Source: DASXRA01 sp035263725 (lineage in GTDB: Bacteria > Actinomycetota > Actinomycetes > Mycobacteriales > Jatrophihabitantaceae). Taken from it: a stretch of 42,945 nucleotides of DNA. How positions within the stretch are numbered: position 1 is the stretch's first letter; each line of letters opens with the position of its first letter. A program made the translations under genes and the position numbers. Positions 1 through 7,636 of the stretch are shown piece by piece. Location: NCBI GenBank assembly GCA_035263725.1, contig DATFRC010000171.1, forward strand, positions 1 to 42,945. Reading direction: 5' to 3'. Under the pieces are notes generated by a model. It was not told where the DNA came from, searched no databases, and saw only the letters and a list, made by a program, of their open reading frames with translations.

Positions 1-68
1 GCTGCACTCGGCTGCACCGCACTTGGCGTGGTTCTATGGCGGTACGTCAGCGTTTCTGCTGGTTTTGC

Positions 69-156
69 GGAGGGCGTGGGATTCGAACCCACGAGGACGC
101 TTCCGCGCCCTAGCGGTTTTCAAGACCGCCGCCATCGGCCACTAGGCGAGCCCTCC
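69..156 (-). tRNA. tRNA-Ser (anticodon UGA)
   Basis: Read on the minus strand this is an 88-nt class II tRNA. The acceptor stem GGAGGGC pairs with GCCCTCC, the T arm carries GGTTCGAATC, and a long variable arm typical of serine tRNAs is present. The anticodon loop CTTGAAA gives anticodon TGA (plus-strand 120-122), which reads UCA codons. CCA is not encoded. The first 68 bases of the window hold nothing I recognise. Confidence 0.96.
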
Positions 157-267
157 AGGACGAGTCGAGCGTAGCGGGTCGCGCGTTCCCGCCAGCCTTC
201 GCAAATCCGGCAGAAATTGTCGGCCGCCGTCTCTAGGGTGACACCTGCGAGCGGCGAAGGAGGGCTG

Positions 268-1251
268 GTGAGCGACCAGCAAACGATCGAGGTCAGAGGG
301 CTCTCGAAGCGATATCGGGGTGCGCGGGGGCAGCCGGACGTCGAGGCCGTCCGCGGCATCGACCTGGCGGTGGGGCGCGGCGAGGTGTTCGGGTTCTTGG
401 GGCCGAACGGAGCGGGCAAGACGACGACGGTCCGGATGCTATGCACGCTGTTGCCGATCAGCGCCGGCGAGGCGACGGTGGCCGGCGTCGACGTCCGGCG
501 CGATGCGGCGCGGGTGCGCGAGCGGATCGGCGTGGCGCTCCAGGAGGTCGGCCTGGACCCCACGCAGACCGCCCGCGAACTGCTCGAGCTGCAGTGCGGC
601 CTGTACAAGGTGCCTGATCCACCCGCGCGCGCCGACGAGCTGCTCGGGCTTGTCGGGCTCAGCGATGCCGCCGACCGGCTGGTGCGCGCGTACTCGGGCG
701 GCATGAAGCGTCGGCTGGACCTCGCGACCGCGCTCGTCCACGAACCTGAGGTGCTGTTTCTCGACGAGCCCACTACCGGCCTCGATCCGGCCAGCCGCGT
801 CACGATCTGGAACGAGGTGCGTCGCATCAACAGCACCGGCACGACGGTCTTCCTGACGACGCAGTACCTCGAAGAAGCCGACCAGCTCTGCGAGCGGGTG
901 GCGATCATCGATGACGGGAAGATCGTCGCCGAGGGCACGCCGGACGCGCTGAAGTCGGAGTTGGGCAGCGACGTCGTCACGGTGGGCCTACAGGCCGCGC
1001 AGCACGAGGCAGCTCGCGCAGCCCTGTCCGGCGTGCCCAGCCTCGACCACATCACGGACGCGGCCGAGGGTCTCGCGGTGTATGTGGACGACGGCGCGGC
1101 AGCGGTACCGGACATCGTCCGTCTGCTCGACGAGACAGACATCCGGCCGGGAGCGATCACCCTGTCCCGGCCGAGCCTCGACGACGTGTTCCTCGCTGCG
1201 ACGGGTCGCCGCATCGAGGGTGCCGTCCCGGCGGAAGCGGCGAGCAAATGA
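268..1251 (+). CDS. ABC transporter ATPase, DrrA/daunorubicin-resistance type
   Basis: Nucleotide-binding subunit of an ABC-2 exporter; it hydrolyses ATP to drive export through the permease encoded next to it. About 327 residues, usual for the family. Walker A GPNGAGKT lies at residues 45-52, the signature YSGGMK near 142-147, Walker B VLFLDE near 162-167 followed by PTTGLD, and a DrrA-type C-terminal extension covers roughly 240-327. The GTG start at 268 is chosen because AAGGAGG (257-263) sits just upstream; an in-frame TTG at 217 lacks such a site. TAGGGT at 234-239 could be the -10 box. The stop overlaps the permease start (ATGA), so the two are co-translated. Substrate unknown; drug or lipid export is an inference from the family. 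Confidence 0.93.
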   Translation: MSDQQTIEVRGLSKRYRGARGQPDVEAVRGIDLAVGRGEVFGFLGPNGAGKTTTVRMLCTLLPISAGEATVAGVDVRRDAARVRERIGVALQEVGLDPTQTARELLELQCGLYKVPDPPARADELLGLVGLSDAADRLVRAYSGGMKRRLDLATALVHEPEVLFLDEPTTGLDPASRVTIWNEVRRINSTGTTVFLTTQYLEEADQLCERVAIIDDGKIVAEGTPDALKSELGSDVVTVGLQAAQHEAARAALSGVPSLDHITDAAEGLAVYVDDGAAAVPDIVRLLDETDIRPGAITLSRPSLDDVFLAATGRRIEGAVPAEAASK

Positions 1252-2009
1252 ACGAGACACTGCTGCTAGGCCGGCGAGCGGTGCGCGAGGTGTGGCGCAT
1301 CCCGGCGGCGACGATCCCGGCGCTGTTCATCCCGGTGTTCTTCCTCGTGGTCAACCTGGGCCAGGTCAACAAGATCTTCAGTCCGCTGCACACGCCGTTT
1401 CTGCATGGTCAGCACTACGTAGCGTTCCAGATCCCGGTGTCATTGGTCTTCGCGGTGAGCTCCGCGACGTCGGGGCTGGCGATGGTCACCGACATCGACA
1501 TCGGCTATCTCGACAAGCTGCTCGCAGCGCCGATCCGGCGTACGGCGATCGTATGGGGACGCCTCGGTGCCGACCTCGTTCGCGGCGTCGCCGTGTCGGC
1601 CATCGTGCTGGCGGTGGGCTACGCGTTCGGAGCGCGCGTCAAATCCGGGGCCACCGGCGTCGCGCTGCTGATCGTGCTGTCCGCGTTGTGGGGTGTGGCG
1701 TACGCCGGCATCGCGATCGCGATCGCGCTGAAGACCAAGAACGTCCAGACGACGAACGCATCCTTCCTGATTTTCTTCCCGCTGCTGTTCCTGACGCCGA
1801 ACTTCGTGCCGATGGATCTGCTCGCCGGACCGCTACAGACGATCGCCCGGATCAACCCGGTCACATACGTGATCACCGGACTGCGCGATCTCGTGCTGTT
1901 CCACGATATCCGTTGGGGCTCGCTCGGTGCGTGCGTGCTCACAATCGTCGTAACGGGGGTGGTGCTCACCTGGTTGTCCATGCGGGCGTTGGCCACGTTC
2001 GCCGACTGA
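1248..2009 (+). CDS. ABC-2 type transporter permease, DrrB-like
   Basis: Membrane subunit partnering the preceding ATPase. 253 residues, with a short cytoplasmic N-terminus and about six hydrophobic segments (for example around residues 20-40, 58-78, 105-125, 135-155, 170-190 and 225-245), the usual ABC2_membrane/DrrB plan. The ATG overlaps the ATPase stop by four bases. The partner arrangement is typical of actinobacterial drug or glycolipid exporters, but nothing in the sequence identifies the cargo. The MFS exporter that follows 53 bp downstream on the same strand may share the transcript. Confidence 0.92.
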   Translation: MNETLLLGRRAVREVWRIPAATIPALFIPVFFLVVNLGQVNKIFSPLHTPFLHGQHYVAFQIPVSLVFAVSSATSGLAMVTDIDIGYLDKLLAAPIRRTAIVWGRLGADLVRGVAVSAIVLAVGYAFGARVKSGATGVALLIVLSALWGVAYAGIAIAIALKTKNVQTTNASFLIFFPLLFLTPNFVPMDLLAGPLQTIARINPVTYVITGLRDLVLFHDIRWGSLGACVLTIVVTGVVLTWLSMRALATFAD

Positions 2010-2062
2010 CGATGAGCGCCCGCGGTCCACGCGGGCGGGATGAATAGCGGAGACTGTGCCGG

Positions 2063-3475
2063 GTGAGCGAACCCATCAGGCTGGGCACCGCCGCAGGTCG
2101 CGGCGTGCTGGCCACGACGATCCTCGGCAGCGGGATGGTGTTCCTTGACAGCACGATCGCGAACGTCGCTACCCGAAAGATCGGCGAGGAATTCAACGCC
2201 GGTTTCGGCGCATTGCAGTGGGTGCAGAACGGCTACCTACTGCCGCTGGCCAGCCTGATCCTGCTGGGCGGTTCGCTCGGCGACCGGCTGGGGCGTCGCC
2301 GGGTGTTCCTGATCGGCGTGGCGTGGTTCGCCGGCGCGTCGCTGCTGTGCGCAGTGGCACCGAACATCGAGATTCTGATCGCGGCACGTGCCCTCCAGGG
2401 CGTCGGCGGCGCCTTGCTGACGCCGGGCAGCCTCGCGATCATCTCGGCGTCGTTCGCGCCTGACGATCGCGCTGCGGCGGTGGGCGCATGGTCCGGGCTC
2501 GGCGGCGTCGCGACGGCTATCGGGCCGTTCCTGGGCGGCTGGCTGGTACAGGACGTCTCGTGGCGATGGGCGTTTGCGATCAACCTGCCGTTCGCGGTCG
2601 CCGTCATCTTCCTCGGCATGAAGTACGTTCCGGAGACGCGGGCCGTGAGCCGCGCGACCCGGCTGGACATCCCTGGCACGTTGCTCGTCGCCGGCGGGCT
2701 AGGAGCGCTGACATACGGCACGACCACGGCCGGCTCAACCGGTTGGCATGCGGAAGCATGGATCATCACGGCTGTTGGCCTGGCGCTGCTCGCCGGGTTC
2801 GTGATCGTCGAGCGGGACGAGAAGCAGCCGCTCGTGCCGCTCGGCCTGTTCGCCAACCGCGCTTTCAGCGGCGCCAACATCATGACCTTCATGACCTACG
2901 GCGCACTCGGCGCGGTGCTGTTCGTGCTCGTGCTGCATCTGCAGATTTCCGCCGGCTACGGCGCCCTCGCGGCGGGTACGGCGACGCTGCCGATCACCAT
3001 CTTGATGATGTTCCTGTCGGCACGATCCGGAGCTCTCGCTGCCCGGATCGGGCCGCGGTTGCAGATGATCGCCGGGCCGCTTATCTGCGCCGCCGGGCTG
3101 CTGCTGACCCTGCGGATCGACACCCACCACCACAACTACCTCACTGACGTCCTGCCGGGTCTGATCGTCTTCGGGCTGGGCTTGTCCACGTTCGTTGCCC
3201 CGCTGACCGCCACGGTGATGGGCACCGCTCCGCCGGATCAGGTCGGCGTCGCGTCCGGCGTGAACAACGCCGTCGCCCGGGCGGCATCACTGCTTGCGGT
3301 GGCGATATTGCCCCCGTTGGCCGGGCTGCACGGCGACAGCTACCGCAACCCTGACGTGATGGTGCACGGGTACCGGGTCGTCACGCTCAGCAGCGTCGTG
3401 ATGCTCGTGGCGGCGGCGGTCGTGGTCGCGATGACGGTTCGCATCCCGACACGAGCGTTGCATAAGGAAGGATGA
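2063..3475 (+). CDS. MFS transporter, DHA2 (14-TM) drug exporter family
   Basis: Proton-coupled multidrug-type exporter of the EmrB/QacA branch. 470 residues with about 14 predicted hydrophobic segments. The N-terminus contains the family pattern LDSTIANVA (around residues 27-35), then the loop 2-3 motif GSLGDRLGRRR (around 70-80) and motif C-like glycine- and proline-rich helices (GGVATAIGPFLGG). The GTG start at 2063 is preceded by GCGGAG. The stop overlaps the next gene (ATGA), indicating coupling to the DUF2630 protein. Together with the upstream ABC pair this makes a small export cluster. Substrate not predictable. Confidence 0.93.
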   Translation: MSEPIRLGTAAGRGVLATTILGSGMVFLDSTIANVATRKIGEEFNAGFGALQWVQNGYLLPLASLILLGGSLGDRLGRRRVFLIGVAWFAGASLLCAVAPNIEILIAARALQGVGGALLTPGSLAIISASFAPDDRAAAVGAWSGLGGVATAIGPFLGGWLVQDVSWRWAFAINLPFAVAVIFLGMKYVPETRAVSRATRLDIPGTLLVAGGLGALTYGTTTAGSTGWHAEAWIITAVGLALLAGFVIVERDEKQPLVPLGLFANRAFSGANIMTFMTYGALGAVLFVLVLHLQISAGYGALAAGTATLPITILMMFLSARSGALAARIGPRLQMIAGPLICAAGLLLTLRIDTHHHNYLTDVLPGLIVFGLGLSTFVAPLTATVMGTAPPDQVGVASGVNNAVARAASLLAVAILPPLAGLHGDSYRNPDVMVHGYRVVTLSSVVMLVAAAVVVAMTVRIPTRALHKEG

Positions 3476-3723
3476 GTGACGTGAACGATGAGACAGTTCT
3501 GGCCCGCATACACAACCTGGTCGACGAGGAGCGCGAGCTGCGTGCCACGCATCGCGGCCGGGGGCTCACCGGCGACGACCGGCAACGCCTTGACCTGATC
3601 GAGCGGCAACTCGACCAGTGCTGGGACCTGCTCCGGCAGCGCCGTGCACGCGAGGAGTTCGGTGAAGACCCGGACGCCGCCCAGACACGTTCGGTCAACG
3701 ATGTCGAGGGCTACCTGCAATAG
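3472..3723 (+). CDS. DUF2630 family small protein
   Basis: 83-residue acidic, helical, soluble protein. The segments ILxRIHxLVDEE-like (here VLARIHNLVDEERELR), LIERQLDQCWDLLRQRRARE and the C-terminal VEGYLQ match the actinobacterial DUF2630 family, whose function is unknown. It starts inside the stop of the MFS gene (ATGA), with AAGGAAGG directly before it, so it is probably translated with the transporter. The two charged helices suggest a coiled-coil or dimer; no catalytic motif is visible. Confidence 0.9.
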   Translation: MSDVNDETVLARIHNLVDEERELRATHRGRGLTGDDRQRLDLIERQLDQCWDLLRQRRAREEFGEDPDAAQTRSVNDVEGYLQ

Positions 3724-3733
3724 CCGCGCGGGC

Positions 3734-4618
3734 CTAGCTCGTCACGTCCTTGTTGTTGAAGCGCGCCCACGCCAGTGTCAGGAACAGCGCCGTGTACGTC
3801 GCAGCCACCAGCAACCCGTGACCGACCTTGTCGAGGGCCATGGGGTCACGCAACATGTCGATGAACTGCTGCCAGTAGTGGCTGGGCAGCCACGGATGGA
3901 CGGCGCTGATCTGCGGCACGGCGTCCAGCACCTGACTGGTGATCGTGAGGCCGAGAGTGGTGGCCATCGCCGCGATCGGCACCTCGGTCAGCGTCGATAC
4001 GAATAGCCCAATCGCTCCCACGGCGGCGATGCTGCAGGCGACGTAGCCGGCCACAAGCGTCAGCCGCCACAGCCCGGCCGCGAACGACACGGATGTGCCG
4101 GACAGCAGCGTCACCTCGCCGCCGCCGAACAGGACCAGGCCGATGAGCACGCCGACGACGGCAACCACGAAGCTGCACACGACACACCAGACAACGATTG
4201 CCGCGAACTTGACGGCCAGGAGCCGACTGCGCCCGACCGGCACGGCGAGGAGGTAGCGCAGGGTGCCGCTGTTCGCCTCGCCCGACACAGAATCGCCGGC
4301 AACCACCGACACTGCCATCGGCAAGAACAACGGCATGATCACGAACAGCGCCGAGAACGCCACGAACACCCCGTTGCTGGTGATGCTGCCGAACAGCGTG
4401 GCGGCGTCGCCGTTGCCTCCGCCGGACGTGCCGCCGCTGACCTTGATCGCCACGGCGATCAGGATCGGGATGCAGCCGAGAACCACGAGCAGCGCCTGAT
4501 TCCGGCGGCGGCGAAAGACCATCCCGATCTCTGAGCGGAGAAATCTCCCCGATCGCGCGACCATCGGCGGTGTCCGCCCGCCAGACGTTGCACGATCGGC
4601 GACGTCAGCCAGAGACAT
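3734..4618 (-). CDS. ABC-2 type transporter permease
   Basis: Permease of the second ABC system in the window. 294 residues from the ATG at 4618. The upstream reading frame is open but low-complexity and antisense-like, so the earlier start is rejected. Roughly six hydrophobic segments occur (residues near 42-62, 85-110, 135-165, 180-200, 205-235 and 265-285), and the loop GEANSGTLRYLLAVPVGR is typical of ABC-2 permeases of bacitracin/lantibiotic-type exporters. It overlaps the ATPase gene by 14 bp and comes last in the LolA-like/ATPase/permease operon, so it forms the membrane part of that transporter. Confidence 0.9.
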   Translation of the reverse strand: MSLADVADRATSGGRTPPMVARSGRFLRSEIGMVFRRRRNQALLVVLGCIPILIAVAIKVSGGTSGGGNGDAATLFGSITSNGVFVAFSALFVIMPLFLPMAVSVVAGDSVSGEANSGTLRYLLAVPVGRSRLLAVKFAAIVVWCVVCSFVVAVVGVLIGLVLFGGGEVTLLSGTSVSFAAGLWRLTLVAGYVACSIAAVGAIGLFVSTLTEVPIAAMATTLGLTITSQVLDAVPQISAVHPWLPSHYWQQFIDMLRDPMALDKVGHGLLVAATYTALFLTLAWARFNNKDVTS

Positions 4619-5588
4619 CGAAGCCCTCCCCGGTAAGGCCGACGAACACGTCCTCGAGGCTGGGCCGGTCGACGCTGAACCCGCGCACGCCGACGCCGGC
4701 GGCGACGAGCGCCTCGACAACATGCTCCGGCGCCACCGCACCCAGCACGGCGTGCGCCTCACCGTCCGCTGTGGACACTCCGTCCAAGCCGAGCCTGGTG
4801 AGCACGCGCGCCGCCGCGGCCGGAGCAGCCGAGAGCACGCGCACCCGCGCCTGCTGCTCTGCCGCAAGCGACGCGAGCGAGCCCTGCCACACCATCCGCC
4901 CGACGCTCATCACGCCGACGTGCGTGCAGATCTGCTCGACCTCGCTGAGCAGGTGTGACGAGACGAACACGCTCACGCCCTCGTCGCCCAATTGCCGGAT
5001 GAGGTGCCGAACCTCACGGGTGCCTTGCGGGTCGAGGCCGTTCGTCGGCTCGTCGAGCACAAGCAGGTCACGCGGGCGCAGCAGTGCGGCCGCGATGCCC
5101 AGGCGCTGCCGCATGCCGAGCGAGTAGTTGCGGTACCGCTTACCGGCGGCGGCGGAAAGCCCGACCCGGTCAAGCGCCTCGCCGATCCGGCGGCTCGCGG
5201 TGCGTGCCGAGACGGTGCGGTCGGCGGCGTCCAGCCGGGCCAGGTTGGCTTGGCCGGATAGATACGGGTGGAAGGCGGGGCCTTCGACCAGCGAGCCAAC
5301 CCTGGGCAGCACCCGCGCCGCGTTCTCGACGAACGGCTCACCGAGCAGCTGGTGCGTGCCCGCTGTCGGGTAGATCAGTCCGAGCAGCATACGGATCGTC
5401 GTGGTTTTCCCCGAGCCGTTGGGCCCGAGGAAACCGTAGATCGAACCGGTCGGCACTCGCAGTTCCACGTGATCTACCGCGACCTGACCGCCCCGGAACC
5501 GCTTGGTCAGCGCGTCGCTGGCAATCGCGAGAGTCATCGAACCACTGTCCAGTGTGGACGGTGGCGCGGCCTCGTGGGCCAGGGTCAC
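4605..5588 (-). CDS. ABC transporter ATPase (BcrA/CcmA-like)
   Basis: ATPase partner of the permease encoded just downstream. From the GTG at 5588 it has 327 residues: Walker A GPNGSGKT near 55-62, a divergent signature YSLGMRQR instead of LSGGQ, Walker B LLVLDEPTNGLD, and the H-loop SSHLLSEVEQ. YSLGM is common in lantibiotic/bacitracin-type exporters. The GTG forms a GTGA overlap with the stop of the LolA-like gene, suggesting coupling. An alternative ATG at 5537 fits the family N-terminus equally well; it is preceded by GACAGT six bases upstream and by the palindrome CACTGTCCAGTG (5543-5554), so an internal leaderless start is possible. Confidence 0.92.
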   Translation of the reverse strand: MTLAHEAAPPSTLDSGSMTLAIASDALTKRFRGGQVAVDHVELRVPTGSIYGFLGPNGSGKTTTIRMLLGLIYPTAGTHQLLGEPFVENAARVLPRVGSLVEGPAFHPYLSGQANLARLDAADRTVSARTASRRIGEALDRVGLSAAAGKRYRNYSLGMRQRLGIAAALLRPRDLLVLDEPTNGLDPQGTREVRHLIRQLGDEGVSVFVSSHLLSEVEQICTHVGVMSVGRMVWQGSLASLAAEQQARVRVLSAAPAAAARVLTRLGLDGVSTADGEAHAVLGAVAPEHVVEALVAAGVGVRGFSVDRPSLEDVFVGLTGEGFDVSG

Positions 5589-6643
5589 TTGCGGGCAGCC
5601 GCGTCGGCGATCAGGACGTTCTTGTCCACCGGCCCAGCGTAGAGGCGGCCGTCGTCGCAGATGAGCACAGTCACCAGCTTGGATTCGAACAGCCGACCGC
5701 TGCCGCCTGCCCAACTCACCCGGGGGAGCGACTGCAGGTATGCCGTCTCCTCACCACTCGCGCCGAGGTCGGCAACCCGCATCCGCACGACGGTGGTCCA
5801 ACCGGAACCGATCGTGGTGGCATCGCCGCCAGCCGGCGCCGTCGCGGTAGCGAACGGAGCCTTCTTGATCTTCACCGATTTCGCCGGCGTGAACGTGAAG
5901 TTGCTCATGTCGGGCACGTCATAGCGGATCCGGGTGTACGCCACATCGATGGCCGGGGAATTGTCACCTCGCGCGTAAACCTGCACACCGAGCGGGATCT
6001 TGGTCTTGCCGTCGATCGCGATGCGGACGGACCCGATGTGGGAGCTTCTGTCGCGCGGGGCGAGCACCAGCTCGTACGCGTCGCGGCCCGCTACCCGGCG
6101 CGCGGAGTCGGTGCTCACGATCGTCGTCGGATCAATGGCGTGCAGCGCCTGCTCGGCCGCCTGTTCGGGAGTGAGCGTCGGCGCGGTGGCCGGGGGCTCT
6201 TGGGTGCCGGACTGCTCCGGCAGCAGCATGTGCGTGGCCTCGTGGGTGGCGCTGTCGTACGTCCAGATGTCGCGACCGTTATGGAACACGTCGGCCTCGC
6301 TGAGCGTGTCCAGCAGGGCGAACCGTTGCCTGTCGGGGCCGGCGTACCAGACCCGCGCGGTGTGTGAGCCGGACAATAGGCTCAGCATGTTGCCGGACGT
6401 AGCCGCTCCGCTCGGCAATGCCGGGATGCCCAGTGACGCCTTAGCGACGATCGTCCCGGACAACCCATCGACGTGGGCGTTCTCGACATCGACCAGAAGT
6501 TGGGCCGCGGTGCGGGGCGGCAGGTCGGAGATCGCTTGGGCCGAGAGCACGCCGCTGGCAGCGATCGCAACGACGCCGACGACACCAGTAGGCACGATCC
6601 AGCGCAGCGCGTGGTTGCGAAGGAAGACCGAACGTACATTCAC
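5585..6643 (-). CDS. Membrane-anchored LolA/RseB-like extracytoplasmic protein
   Basis: About 352 residues. One hydrophobic segment near residues 12-35 (IVPTGVVGVVAIAASGVL) anchors a large extracytoplasmic domain. The opening AAQLLVDVENAHVDGLSGTI and the following beta-rich region resemble actinobacterial proteins annotated as LolA/RseB-fold (outer-membrane lipoprotein carrier-like); this assignment rests on recalled family resemblance, not a search. The family often sits beside ABC transporters and two-component systems, as here. The GTG at 6643 is chosen because CATCCT lies six bases upstream (leaderless pattern) and the membrane segment then sits normally near the N-terminus. It diverges from the response regulator gene. 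Likely role, inferred: binding a lipid or envelope component for the linked transporter or sensing system. Confidence 0.78.
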   Translation of the reverse strand: MNVRSVFLRNHALRWIVPTGVVGVVAIAASGVLSAQAISDLPPRTAAQLLVDVENAHVDGLSGTIVAKASLGIPALPSGAATSGNMLSLLSGSHTARVWYAGPDRQRFALLDTLSEADVFHNGRDIWTYDSATHEATHMLLPEQSGTQEPPATAPTLTPEQAAEQALHAIDPTTIVSTDSARRVAGRDAYELVLAPRDRSSHIGSVRIAIDGKTKIPLGVQVYARGDNSPAIDVAYTRIRYDVPDMSNFTFTPAKSVKIKKAPFATATAPAGGDATTIGSGWTTVVRMRVADLGASGEETAYLQSLPRVSWAGGSGRLFESKLVTVLICDDGRLYAGPVDKNVLIADAAARK

Positions 6644-6749
6644 TAGACGAGGATGCGCCGCTTGCACTGTGATGGGGCTGAGCGTTGCAGAAGCGCAACC
6701 CAGCCGAATGGCACCCTGAATTGTGTTCGCAACTAGGAAGGACCACACG

Positions 6750-7463
6750 GTGCGCTTACTGATCGTCGAGGACGAGGTGCGCCTCGCATCGGCGCTGCAG
6801 CGGGGCCTCATCGGCGAGGGGTTCACCGTCGACGTCGCACATACCGGACCCGACGGACTGCACGCTGCGCAAGAGAGCAGCTACGACGCGATCATCCTGG
6901 ATATCATGCTGCCCGGATTATCCGGTTACCGGATCATTGAACGGCTGCGCGACGCCCAGAACTGGGTCCCGATCCTCATGCTGACCGCGAAAGACGGCGA
7001 GTACGACGAGGCGGACGCGCTCGATCTGGGCGCCGACGACTACCTCACCAAGCCGTTCTCTTTTGTGGTGCTGCTCGCCCGACTGCGCGCGCTGCTGCGT
7101 CGCGGCGTGACGCCGCGTCCGGCCGCGCTTACGGTCGGTGACTTAGTGCTCGACCCCGCCGCCCACACCGTCGCTCGGGCCGGGCGCGCCATCGAGCTGA
7201 CGCCCCGGGAATTCGCGCTGCTCGAGTTCCTGATGCGCCGATCCGGCGAGGCCGTCTCGAAGGCGGACCTGCTGCACCATGTGTGGGACGCGCACTACGA
7301 AGGCGACGCCAACGTCGTCGAGGTCTACGTCGGCTACCTTCGTCGCAAGATCGACACACCGTTCGAGCGGCAGAGCTTGCAGACAGTGCGTGGCGCCGGG
7401 TATCGCCTGGTCGCGGCTGCGCCGGCCGAAAGCAGCGCATCCAGCGCTGATCCAGTGTCGTGA
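6750..7463 (+). CDS. Two-component response regulator, OmpR/PhoB family
   Basis: 237 residues. Receiver domain 1-115: acidic pair near E8/D9, phospho-acceptor D51 in LDIMLPG, conserved T in MLTAKDG, and K in DDYLTKPF. Winged-helix DNA-binding domain about 125-225, with LTPREFALLEFL and the C-terminal TVRGAGYRL. The GTG at 6750 is preceded by AGGAAGG with eight-base spacing, so the earlier in-frame ATG at 6723 is rejected. It precedes the histidine kinase by 169 bp and diverges from the LolA-like/ABC operon, which it probably controls (inference from context). Confidence 0.94.
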   Translation: MRLLIVEDEVRLASALQRGLIGEGFTVDVAHTGPDGLHAAQESSYDAIILDIMLPGLSGYRIIERLRDAQNWVPILMLTAKDGEYDEADALDLGADDYLTKPFSFVVLLARLRALLRRGVTPRPAALTVGDLVLDPAAHTVARAGRAIELTPREFALLEFLMRRSGEAVSKADLLHHVWDAHYEGDANVVEVYVGYLRRKIDTPFERQSLQTVRGAGYRLVAAAPAESSASSADPVS

Positions 7464-7487
7464 ACAACGCGGGGTAACCTGCGGCCG

Positions 7488-7636
7488 ATGAGCGAGCAGC
7501 GCAGGGTCGCATGAGAGCCGAGGACCTGGACCCAGGCGCGCGCCGAAGCTCCACGCTGAGGGCCGGCACAACGCCGCGATCCCGGGTGACGCCGTGCGAG
7601 GATTTCACCGGGTGGAAAGTGCCGGAGGTGCAGTGA
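7488..7636 (+). other. Two overlapping short upstream ORFs before the histidine kinase
   Basis: TAACCT (7475-7480) lies seven bases before the ATG at 7488, which fits a leaderless start. This ATG opens an 8-codon ORF (7488-7514) whose TGA overlaps the ATG (7511) of a 41-codon ORF ending at 7636. That stop in turn overlaps the proposed GTG start of the kinase (7633, GTGA). I see no known domain in either peptide. They may form a translational coupling ladder or be chance; codon use alone does not settle it. Confidence 0.35.

Noticed and set aside
120..1247. 375-codon open frame on the minus strand opposite the DrrA-like ATPase
   Set aside because: Ser/Arg/Thr-rich translation without domains; it is the antisense shadow of a clear ABC ATPase and also runs into the tRNA.
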